This document shows positions 1 through 6,002 of a stretch of 10,832 bases of DNA, one piece after another (position 1 is the first letter of the stretch; every line of letters starts with the position of its first letter). The notes under the pieces are model-generated. The model searched no databases, was not told where the DNA came from, and saw only the letters and a list, made by a program, of their open reading frames with translations. Source of the stretch: Candidatus Saccharimonadota bacterium (GTDB taxonomy: Bacteria > Patescibacteriota > Saccharimonadia > QS-5-54-17); the NCBI GenBank assembly GCA_007131065.1, contig SLRF01000013.1, positions 1-10,832 of the forward strand. Direction: 5' to 3'. The translations under genes and the position numbers were made by a program.

Positions 1-5
1 ATACA

Positions 6-602
6 TCATTGACTATCCCATACTCCTACCGGCCCGGTATTAATCCTAAGTACCGCAGTAGCTCGTTCTATGGAGGCGGCACTAATTCCCTCCCAGCATG
101 TTCGCACGTGAAAATCTATATAACTCGCATCCTCTGGTGAATACGCCTCTATCCAGACCTCGAATAGATCGTCGGCGCCACTATCGAGCTCTCGCCTGAA
201 TTGGCCGGCCTCCACTATAGAAGCCTCCTCTAGATCGGTGAAGTTATCGATATTCAAATAAAACGGGCTACCTACTGTAGCTTCGCACACGGTGGGGTCC
301 GAATACGAAGGGGCTGTACTTCCGACATGATTACTAACGATTTCATTCCAAGCCTCTCCACGTACCGAGCTAACACCCTTTAAGGTTTCGGCCATACTCT
401 CTACTAGATTTACAGCCTCTGTACGCTCTATGGAGCTTTGGCCTATTCTCGTAGCACGGTTTGATAGTGTATATGCACCTGCAATTATAGAGCTCAATAT
501 CACCGTAGCTAGTAGCACCTCCACAATGGTTTCACCTCGAGTTCTCTCGTGCCACGGAGGGCCACTATCTATTTGATCTATTAAATCCTTTAGCCACTTC
601 AT
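6..602 (-). CDS. PilV-like minor type IV prepilin
   Basis: Probable minor pilin (pseudopilin), exported through the inner membrane and inserted in or priming the pilus fibre. The 198-aa protein has a 23-residue leader ending in Gly23. A class III prepilin site follows, with mature start ETIVEV, Glu at +5 (residue 28) and a hydrophobic helix at about 27-45. Beyond the helix is a soluble domain with only two cysteines (PTVC and VRTC), possibly a disulfide pair. The first mature residue is Glu rather than the usual Phe or Met, and the leader is long. The ATG overlaps the TGA of the upstream pilW-like gene in an ATGA, so translation is probably coupled; only a weak AGGTG lies 9 nt upstream. The stop is TGA at 6-8, so the gene is complete. 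The prepilin assignment is firm, but PilV rather than another minor pilin is inferred from the paired gene order. Confidence 0.8.
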   Translation of the reverse strand: MKWLKDLIDQIDSGPPWHERTRGETIVEVLLATVILSSIIAGAYTLSNRATRIGQSSIERTEAVNLVESMAETLKGVSSVRGEAWNEIVSNHVGSTAPSYSDPTVCEATVGSPFYLNIDNFTDLEEASIVEAGQFRRELDSGADDLFEVWIEAYSPEDASYIDFHVRTCWEGISAASIERATAVLRINTGPVGVWDSQ

Positions 603-1354
603 AAATCATTACACCTATTATCTATCCTGCTAAGGTCTGCCTGGAATCGTGCTTCAGCACCCACTATTATAGACGCCCTGCTTCCATTAACACCCTCGAA
701 GCATACCTCATACTCCTGATCTCCAGTCACTAAACCGTTCTCGAAGCTATCCGCAGTATTAGTTCTTACAAATAAATATTCCATGCTACCTTCAAGTACG
801 CGCATTCGCAAAAACTCTATCATATCCACTTCTGTCCCATCGCTATCAAAGGCTCCTATGAACCGAGTCTGCCAATTGTACGTTATGTCTTGGGCTGTAT
901 TCGGTATCTCTGCAGTCAAATCATTCTCGAGCTTATGTTCTAAGTCTTCCAGGGACGAATCATCGTCGTTCATCTCGTCCCGCGAGGCAACTGCCGATAC
1001 CGTAAAGGACTCCTCGCTACTAAAAGACAGTAGTACTCCATTGGCTACACAGTTCATATTCTTGCCGGGTTCAGGATACATAGGGCTATCATCTCCCGCT
1101 GGAAAATCTAGACCGCCACCCACATCCTGGCAGTCGAGATCTCCACGCAAATTAAGACCGAAACCGACATTACTTAGATTTCTCCTCAGTTGCGATTCTA
1201 TAGTACGCATAGAATCCGTAAATTGCACATCGGCAGTACGCCCGGATATAGCACTGAAGCCAATCACGAGCAACGCCATAGATATTGCCAAAAAGAGCAC
1301 TAGCTCTATAATGGTAAAACCTGAACTTCTACTGCTGTTTATATATCCGTACAT
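599..1354 (-). CDS. PilW-like minor type IV prepilin
   Basis: Probable minor pilin of 251 aa. A short 12-residue leader (MYGYINSSRSSG) is followed by FTIIELVLF, a textbook prepilin peptidase site with Phe +1 (residue 13) and Glu +5 (residue 17), then a hydrophobic helix to about residue 36. The C-terminal domain is acidic and holds four cysteines (DLDCQD, MNCVA, YEVCF, NRCND) that could form two disulfides outside the cell. It is larger than the pilin at 1460-1972, as is usual for PilW-type minor pilins. It shares an ATGA overlap with the pilV-like gene downstream, and the two form one transcription unit separated from the pilin gene by a terminator. No Shine-Dalgarno precedes the ATG, and a perfect extended -10 lies 11 nt upstream, which suggests a leaderless mRNA. 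The prepilin class is sure; the PilW name is by analogy. Confidence 0.8.
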   Translation of the reverse strand: MYGYINSSRSSGFTIIELVLFLAISMALLVIGFSAISGRTADVQFTDSMRTIESQLRRNLSNVGFGLNLRGDLDCQDVGGGLDFPAGDDSPMYPEPGKNMNCVANGVLLSFSSEESFTVSAVASRDEMNDDDSSLEDLEHKLENDLTAEIPNTAQDITYNWQTRFIGAFDSDGTEVDMIEFLRMRVLEGSMEYLFVRTNTADSFENGLVTGDQEYEVCFEGVNGSRASIIVGAEARFQADLSRIDNRCNDL

Positions 1355-1365
1355 AATTAATCATA

Positions 1366-1396
1366 ATTATAGCATAAGCATTGCCGGCTTTGTCAG
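1366..1396 (-). promoter_or_regulatory. Extended -10 promoter of the minor pilin pair
   Basis: Read on the minus strand, TGC-TATAAT (1374-1366) is a perfect extended -10. A CTGACA -35-like box lies at 1396-1391 with a long 19-nt spacer. The -10 ends 11 nt before the ATG at 1354, which predicts transcription starting near 1359 and a leader of only about 5 nt, too short for a Shine-Dalgarno. It lies just after the pilin terminator, so the minor pilins are probably transcribed separately. Predicted from sequence only. Confidence 0.65.
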
Positions 1397-1409
1397 GTCG
1401 CCTTTAATG

Positions 1410-1437
1410 AAAATGCACCCCTCATAAAAGGGGTGCA
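1410..1437 (-). terminator. Rho-independent terminator of the pilin gene
   Basis: Perfect 9-bp inverted repeat TGCACCCCT / AGGGGTGCA (1414-1422 and 1429-1437) with a 6-nt loop. On the minus strand the stem is followed by TTTT (1413-1410). The plus strand has no T-run after the stem, so it works leftward only. It sits 23 nt past the pilin stop codon and before the minor pilin promoter, insulating the pilin transcript. The U-tract is short, so some read-through is possible. Confidence 0.8.
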
Positions 1438-1459
1438 CCAAGACCTAGCAACAAACTTA

Positions 1460-1972
1460 CTAGTTATTGTCCTGACAGAAGGCTACACCGTTTTCAAGCT
1501 CTACGGCTACTGCAATCTGTCTCCCTCCAAATCCACCGGCTATACTCTCGCCGTCACACTGGGCTTGGTCACGATAGTACATAGTCGCACCATTCTGCGA
1601 AATGGTGTCGTTCGGCTGGATATCAGCTTCACCGGTTCCAAGGTTCGGATTATAGTCTTCACCGGTAGACGGATCGGCAAATTCTGAGTTACCAGTCTTG
1701 ATATAGTTATTAACAAATTCTTCGAAAGCAACAGGATCTCCTGGTTCGGGATATTGACCATTATTGTTCGATGCATAGTTCTCTAGTGCGGTCATAAGGC
1801 GACCTAGGTCAGATGTCCTCTGTGAGTCCCTCTGTGACCTTTGTAGCTGTGGAACAGCTAGGAACACTACCAGAAAGATTAATCCGGCAATCGCAAGAAC
1901 TAGCACCACTTCGATGATGGTGAATCCCTGCTCGTTCCTTTCGGTTAATTTGCTTTTAAGCTTGCTTAACAT
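1460..1972 (-). CDS. Type IV pilin precursor, probable major pilin
   Basis: Prepilin of 170 aa and the likely main fibre subunit. A 16-residue basic leader (MLSKLKSKLTERNEQG) is cut before FTIIEVVLVLAIAGL, giving Phe +1 (residue 17), Glu +5 (residue 21) and the conserved N-terminal assembly helix to about residue 40. The globular part starts with a Gln/Arg-rich helix (QLQRSQRDSQRTSD) and ends with Cys139 and Cys166, which probably form the C-terminal disulfide (D-region) loop of type IV pilins. Size and layout fit PilA/PilE. Among the three prepilins here, only this one has a strong Shine-Dalgarno, its own promoter and an immediate terminator, which fits high expression. The stop is TAG. I recall nearly the same N-terminal segment from Saccharibacteria pilins. 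Which prepilin is most abundant is inferred. Confidence 0.88.
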   Translation of the reverse strand: MLSKLKSKLTERNEQGFTIIEVVLVLAIAGLIFLVVFLAVPQLQRSQRDSQRTSDLGRLMTALENYASNNNGQYPEPGDPVAFEEFVNNYIKTGNSEFADPSTGEDYNPNLGTGEADIQPNDTISQNGATMYYRDQAQCDGESIAGGFGGRQIAVAVELENGVAFCQDNN

Positions 1973-1980
1973 GATATATA

Positions 1981-1986
1981 CCTCTT
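1981..1986 (-). promoter_or_regulatory. Strong ribosome binding site of the pilin gene
   Basis: AAGAGG on the minus strand, 8 nt before the ATG at 1972. It is one of the best Shine-Dalgarno matches in the window and fixes the pilin start. Confidence 0.75.
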
Positions 1987-2018
1987 TTATTTAATTACGT
2001 TCAGCTTATGCTTAAGAT

Positions 2019-2046
2019 TGTATATCAAACAACACTATGTTTGCAA
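2019..2046 (-). promoter_or_regulatory. Putative promoter of the pilin gene
   Basis: On the minus strand, TTGCAA (2046-2041) and TATACA (2024-2019) are separated by 16 nt. An overlapping choice, TACAAT at 2022-2017, gives 18 nt. It lies in the 79-nt gap between the pilC stop and the pilin ATG, and predicts a leader of roughly 35-40 nt that contains the AAGAGG site. No hairpin terminator is visible after pilC, so read-through from the upstream operon is also likely. Confidence 0.5.
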
Positions 2047-2051
2047 TACTT

Positions 2052-3257
2052 TTATATGGCTATGTTCTCGCCTACCAAGCCATACACGGGAAGCAAGATA
2101 GCCCCAACCATTAGTCCTGCCACTACAGCGAGTACAATCATTAGTATCGGTTCAATAGTGGTCGATATGGTTTTGATCTGATCATCTAGCTCTTTTTCAT
2201 AAAAATCCGCCGCCTTGCTCATCATTCCATCTATAGATCCGGATTGTTCACCGATACTAATCATCTGTGGTACTAGTGGCAAGAAGTAATCGCTATCGGC
2301 AAGCGACGTAGACAAAGTTTTTCCACCCCTGACCTTGACCGCAGCTTTCTGAATATCCCGTTCAATTAGCACGTTGCCGGCAGCCTTAGAAGTAATTCGC
2401 ATCATCTCTAGCATCTGTACTCCGCTTTTAAGTAGCGTAGCGCCGGTACGTGTAAACCTTGCCATGTACAACTTTTTAAACAACACTCCAAAAAGCGGTA
2501 CCGACATCTTAAAGACATCTAGCTGTTCCCTTCCAGCCTCAGTCTGCACATACTGCCTGAGCAGGAATATTCCTCCCGCCAATAGAATGATAATCAGCCA
2601 CCAATATCCGATAATAAAATTAGCTATCACCAACAATACACTGGTAATGAACGGTAGCTGTTGACCCAAGTCGTCATAAAGCAGTTCGATTTGTGGCAAT
2701 ACAGTAGTAAGCATGAAGACTATTACCGCAATAATCACGAAAAGCACTATAGCAGGGTAGACTAGCGCTCCTCGCACCTTGGAAGCCATCTCTGCATCTT
2801 TCTCGGTCTGATCCGCAATCCTCTGCAAAGTCTCATCCAGAGTTCCCGATGCCTCACCAGCGGCTACGAGGTTGACCATAACGTCGTTGAATATCTTCGG
2901 GTGTAACGACATAGCATCGGCTAAGGTCGACCCTCCCTCTACATCGGCAATTATCTTACCTAGTGCTAACACTAGTCCTTTGCTACTGACCTGCTCACTT
3001 ACAGTGCGCAGGGACTGCGCCAGAGGAAGTCCGGCACTAACTAGTGTAGAAAGTTGGCGGAAGAATATGACTTTGTCCTTCGCACCCACTCTATCGCGCC
3101 CAAATCCGCCCTGTTCATCCTGAAGCTCTATATTGGTAGGCATCAATCCTTGGTTAGTGATAACCTTGACGGCAGCTTGCTCCGATTGTGCCTGAACAGT
3201 CGATTTTACCTCTTGTTTGGTCTTGGGGTCACGTGCGGTGTATTTATAAGTAAGCAT
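2052..3257 (-). CDS. pilC: Type IV pilus inner-membrane platform protein PilC
   Basis: Polytopic platform protein (GspF family) that couples the cytoplasmic motor ATPase to pilin insertion. At 401 aa it has the usual family length. It holds two copies of the T2SSF domain, about residues 66-190 and 267-392. Each has the family G-E-x-S-G motif (AAGEASGTLDE at 132-142 and IGEQSGSIDGM at 335-345). Three membrane segments are visible at about 168-189, 205-234 and 369-390. The N-terminal stretch 1-60 (YKYTARDPKTKQEV, TNQGL) is the typical soluble lead-in. It starts 17 nt after the pilP-like gene, with only a weak GGTAG upstream, and closes the assembly operon. The partner ATPases PilB and PilT are not in the window. 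No truncation or missing motif seen. Confidence 0.95.
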   Translation of the reverse strand: MLTYKYTARDPKTKQEVKSTVQAQSEQAAVKVITNQGLMPTNIELQDEQGGFGRDRVGAKDKVIFFRQLSTLVSAGLPLAQSLRTVSEQVSSKGLVLALGKIIADVEGGSTLADAMSLHPKIFNDVMVNLVAAGEASGTLDETLQRIADQTEKDAEMASKVRGALVYPAIVLFVIIAVIVFMLTTVLPQIELLYDDLGQQLPFITSVLLVIANFIIGYWWLIIILLAGGIFLLRQYVQTEAGREQLDVFKMSVPLFGVLFKKLYMARFTRTGATLLKSGVQMLEMMRITSKAAGNVLIERDIQKAAVKVRGGKTLSTSLADSDYFLPLVPQMISIGEQSGSIDGMMSKAADFYEKELDDQIKTISTTIEPILMIVLAVVAGLMVGAILLPVYGLVGENIAI

Positions 3258-3274
3258 AGTGTATATCTACCAAA

Positions 3275-3529
3275 TCAATCCCTATCACCCCTGAAAGGAT
3301 TCGGTGTGAAGGTTTCGCCAATGGATATATCCTCTGTCGGATTGATAGCTTCGTCATTAAACACTCTCGGATCGGAAGATGGGAAATCCGTATCGAACTC
3401 AGCAACATCCAAGACAGATTCAGACCTATCCTCAGGAGTCTGTATAAGCATATTTGCCAGGAAAAAAGACATCACTAGACTTACAGATACTATCAATACT
3501 AGTGAGGCTATCTCTTTTTGCTTAAACAT
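3275..3529 (-). CDS. Small bitopic membrane protein in the pilP position
   Basis: An 84-aa protein with one N-terminal membrane helix (about 7-30), short cytoplasmic start (MFKQKE) and an acidic, Pro-rich extracytoplasmic tail ending FTPNPFRGDRD. It lies where pilP sits in classical pilMNOP loci, and its ATG overlaps the pilO TAA as TAATG, so it is clearly part of the operon; AAGGA lies 10 nt upstream. It has no lipobox Cys and lacks the beta-domain of proteobacterial PilP, which is a lipoprotein of about 170-180 aa. The terminal NPF recalls the short motif that PilP/GspC proteins carry near their periplasmic partner-binding segment, but that is a weak parallel. A reduced PilP that needs no secretin is my inference; a lineage-specific T4P component is the safer label. 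Confidence 0.65.
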   Translation of the reverse strand: MFKQKEIASLVLIVSVSLVMSFFLANMLIQTPEDRSESVLDVAEFDTDFPSSDPRVFNDEAINPTEDISIGETFTPNPFRGDRD

Positions 3530-4167
3530 TACTGTACTGTCCTTTCCGGGTAATCAAGATTTTGCGTAGGCTGAAAGTAAGTAATCATGCTAACTTCGGC
3601 TCGTAATGAGTCGTCTGAACCCTGTAGTTCCAGCTCAGATACATGAAACGGACGAATCGAAAGGTCTAGCGCGTTTACGAACACCTGTATATCCTCGTAG
3701 CTACCGTCAATCTCTACGCCAAAAAATATATTATACGGAGTCGGATTATAAGATGGCTCTGGGACAGTGCCCTCCTCATCTATGCCTGAGAAGCTGATTA
3801 GCTCCACACCACTACTGTTGGCTAGCTTCTGCATCGACGAAGCTAGCGCAGGAAAGTCGTAGTTTCGTGGCAGAGCATCTAACACTACTTCTCCGTCAGG
3901 ACTAGCTGGAGTACCTTGAGCTGACTCAAGAGATATAAATGCCTCCTCTAATTCGTCGAATATCTCTATATTGGTCTCGATAGTGGCTTGGGTCTCCCTT
4001 TGGGCGGCCTGGACATTGTTGTTATAGACCCAGAGATCAAACAAGAACTTCAGCGCCACTAAAGAGAAAGAGACTACTATGGCTGCTGCTATCACTGAGA
4101 TCATCATCCACTGTTTAAGTTTATTAATCTTGGATTCGTTGACGGTAGAAGCTTTAGTTTTAGCCAT
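3529..4167 (-). CDS. pilO: Type IV pilus assembly protein PilO
   Basis: Bitopic alignment-complex protein of 212 aa, the partner of PilN. It has a short basic cytoplasmic tail, one membrane helix (about 20-44), a helical linker (about 45-80: NNNVQAAQRETQ to LEEAFISLES) and a ferredoxin-like extracytoplasmic domain. The domain shows the family features YDFPALASSMQKLANSSGVELISFSG and later FFGVEIDGSYEDIQVFVNALDLSIRPFHVSELEL, shown here only to mark the helix-strand pattern in two pieces. Length is typical. The ATG is 2 nt after the pilN stop and is preceded at 5 nt by GAGGAG, embedded in the 3' end of pilN. It overlaps the next gene by 1 nt (TAATG). Identity rests on architecture and gene order together. 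Confidence 0.88.
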   Translation of the reverse strand: MAKTKASTVNESKINKLKQWMMISVIAAAIVVSFSLVALKFLFDLWVYNNNVQAAQRETQATIETNIEIFDELEEAFISLESAQGTPASPDGEVVLDALPRNYDFPALASSMQKLANSSGVELISFSGIDEEGTVPEPSYNPTPYNIFFGVEIDGSYEDIQVFVNALDLSIRPFHVSELELQGSDDSLRAEVSMITYFQPTQNLDYPERTVQ

Positions 4168-4169
4168 AT

Positions 4170-4916
4170 CTACTCCTCTTCCTCTTCGCTGTCATCAAAT
4201 ATTACCCCGGGGGCCGTCGGATCCCTGTCTACAAAATCAGGTACCAGCATCTGTACTGCCGAGTATCGAGCATCAAATAAGTCCGAGTTGAACGCAAACC
4301 GCAAAGTAAAGTTTATTCCCTCTCCTGAAGTCTGAATATTGAGAGAGGATACCACCCTGTTAAACGCAGGTGCTGGATCGCTAAGCTCCATATCTTCGAA
4401 TTCTTCGTCGAGCTGAGTGGCTAGACTCTCGAACTGTTCATCCTCTATATCTACCGTTGGTCCGAGTCTATACTGGGCAGCCTTAAATGTATCGACTAAA
4501 ATATTCAGATCGCGAATACTGTCTGTAGATCCGCGAATCTCTGCCGTATTGCTATCGAAGTCCACATCCACTGAGCTTAGTCTGGCATTATCAGGTGTCA
4601 GGGTTGTTAGATATGAAAACAGTCTAGTTGCCCGAGGTTTATTCTCGTGTAAATACGGCAATTCCTGAAGCTGTCCTTGCGTGGTTAATACTGTCGTAAT
4701 GTTCTCTTTATCCTGCAGTTGCCCATACAGATTCTCGATACTATCCTTTGTTCCATCAACGATAAACCACTGTACTGTAACTATTATTCCTGCAACTACC
4801 ACCAGGCCGGCAAAACTTCCCCCAACCACTAGGGACCAGGCGATGATTCTATCGCGTGAGCGTTTAGCTTTTATATAATCATTTTTGATATCGGGGATTA
4901 AATTAAGTGTGATCAT
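4170..4916 (-). CDS. pilN: Type IV pilus assembly protein PilN
   Basis: Bitopic inner-membrane protein of 248 aa that binds PilM through its cytoplasmic N-terminus and PilO through its outer domain. The N-terminus MITLNLIPDI carries the conserved (I/L)NL(L/I)P PilM-docking motif at residues 4-8. A basic stretch and a membrane helix (about 25-51) follow, then a coiled linker (KDSIENLYGQLQDKENI) and the extracytoplasmic domain containing RATRLFSYLTTLTPDNARLSS. The C-terminus is unusual: an acidic tail DDSEEEEE, encoded by a purine tract that also gives pilO its Shine-Dalgarno. The family is usually about 180-200 aa, so the C-terminal domain is longer than normal. The ATG overlaps the pilM TGA (ATGA), and GAGGG lies 7 nt upstream. 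Confidence 0.92.
   Translation of the reverse strand: MITLNLIPDIKNDYIKAKRSRDRIIAWSLVVGGSFAGLVVVAGIIVTVQWFIVDGTKDSIENLYGQLQDKENITTVLTTQGQLQELPYLHENKPRATRLFSYLTTLTPDNARLSSVDVDFDSNTAEIRGSTDSIRDLNILVDTFKAAQYRLGPTVDIEDEQFESLATQLDEEFEDMELSDPAPAFNRVVSSLNIQTSGEGINFTLRFAFNSDLFDARYSAVQMLVPDFVDRDPTAPGVIFDDSEEEEE
4173..4178 (-). promoter_or_regulatory. pilO ribosome binding site inside the pilN 3' end
   Basis: GAGGAG on the minus strand, 5 nt before the pilO ATG at 4167. The same bases encode the last Glu codons of the PilN acidic tail, just before its TAG stop. Confidence 0.75.
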
Positions 4917-5962
4917 TCCTCAACCCTCAATCCTAGTCCTAATCCCACTGCATACTGACTAGATAATGCCACCAGTTCATTATATCTATCGGCCGGGTAT
5001 GATACGTTTTGCCATGGGTTGCCTATCTCTACTTGGATGCCAGTGGTGTTCGCAATATGCAGTGGCAACCCGGGCATACCGGCTGAGCCACCGGTAACTA
5101 TGATGCGGTCCAGGCCTATCTGAGTGTAGCGATCGCTAAAAAACTTGATAGATTTCTGGACTTCACTCATCAACGAACCTACGGTGCCTTCAAGCGCGCG
5201 GTATATCTGACCTTCGACTTTGTCCGAATTCATGCCAAACTTATGTATAAATTCCTGCGCCTGCGCGTTATCTAAATTAAGATTTTGAGCGACCGCCTTG
5301 AGAAATGCTGTACCACCAACCGGAACCGAACGTATAAGCCTTGGTGTATTGCCTATAGCTACTACTAAATCCGTAGAATTATATCCTATATCCATTATCA
5401 GGCTGGCGCCGTTATTACCTGCAGCTACCAACGACCTGGTCAGGCCTAAAGCATCAGGTTCGAAGGCTATGACATTCAATCCCATACTCTCAAAAAGTTC
5501 CAGTCTAGATTCTGCATAATCATTACTTAGGCTGACTATCAACACTTCTACTTTTTCTTTATCTACCGGGGAAGTACCAAGTATCTTCCAGTCTACTTTT
5601 ACCTCGTCTAGAGGCATGGGTACGTGAGTGTCTAACTGATATTCTATAGTTTTCTTGAGTTCTTTTTCAGAAATATTCGGGAAATCCACTACAGCCGCAA
5701 ATATCCTGTCTGAAGGTATTCCGGCTACAACATTCTTTTCGCTAATATTGGCGTCCTTTATCAGCTGCTTTAGAGCCTTCTGGATAACTTCTTGGGACTG
5801 AGATGAATCACTCTGAGACGACTTCGGGTCTATAGGAACGGATGCATAGGCTGACAACTTCTTAGGAACTTGCGCACCCTTGAGATGAACTACGCGAACG
5901 CTGGTAGATCCGATATCGACGGTAAAGAAACTGTTGTTTGTTTTACTAGATAATATGCTCAT
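4913..5962 (-). CDS. pilM: Type IV pilus assembly ATPase-fold protein PilM
   Basis: Actin-like cytoplasmic protein of 349 aa, typical length, that binds nucleotide and the PilN N-terminus and links the motor to the membrane complex. The fold signatures are in order: phosphate-1 loop VDIGSTSVRVVHL (15-27), phosphate-2 loop LIMDIGYNSTDLVVA (188-202, Asp191) and adenosine loop IIVTGGSAGMPGL (287-299). IEYQLDTHVPMPLDEV (106-121) matches the PilM-type segment that separates it from FtsA. First of the five-gene assembly run, overlapping pilN by ATGA. The ATG at 5962 has no Shine-Dalgarno; an extended -10 ends only 9 nt before it, so the transcript may be leaderless. The next downstream Met would remove the phosphate-1 loop, so this start stands. 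Confidence 0.95.
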   Translation of the reverse strand: MSILSSKTNNSFFTVDIGSTSVRVVHLKGAQVPKKLSAYASVPIDPKSSQSDSSQSQEVIQKALKQLIKDANISEKNVVAGIPSDRIFAAVVDFPNISEKELKKTIEYQLDTHVPMPLDEVKVDWKILGTSPVDKEKVEVLIVSLSNDYAESRLELFESMGLNVIAFEPDALGLTRSLVAAGNNGASLIMDIGYNSTDLVVAIGNTPRLIRSVPVGGTAFLKAVAQNLNLDNAQAQEFIHKFGMNSDKVEGQIYRALEGTVGSLMSEVQKSIKFFSDRYTQIGLDRIIVTGGSAGMPGLPLHIANTTGIQVEIGNPWQNVSYPADRYNELVALSSQYAVGLGLGLRVEE

Positions 5963-5971
5963 ACTGCAATC

Positions 5972-5980
5972 ATTTTAGCA
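5972..5980 (-). promoter_or_regulatory. Extended -10 promoter of the pilM operon
   Basis: On the minus strand, TGC-TAAAAT (5980-5972) ends 9 nt before the pilM ATG and predicts a start near 5965, a leader of about 3 nt. No good -35 lies at 16-19 nt. It falls in the 40-nt gap after the surface-protein gene, which shows no terminator, so pilM may also be read from upstream. Confidence 0.5.
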
Positions 5981-6002
5981 TAACTATTTTTATGAGAATA
6001 CA

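Noticed and set aside
783..1427. 214-codon open frame on the plus strand
   Set aside because: It lies antisense to the pilW-like prepilin gene, crosses the promoter and most of the terminator hairpin, and its product is Ser/Arg-rich with no domain. The minus-strand frame has a clear prepilin signature.
1627..1666. Direct repeat CTTCACCGGT, two copies 30 nt apart
   Set aside because: Both copies lie in the same reading frame and encode Thr-Gly-Glu in the pilin, so they are explained as coding coincidence and not a recombination or attachment site.
3054..3569. 171-codon open frame on the plus strand
   Set aside because: Antisense to the pilC start, the pilP-like gene and the pilO end, which are supported by family motifs and overlapping start/stop junctions.
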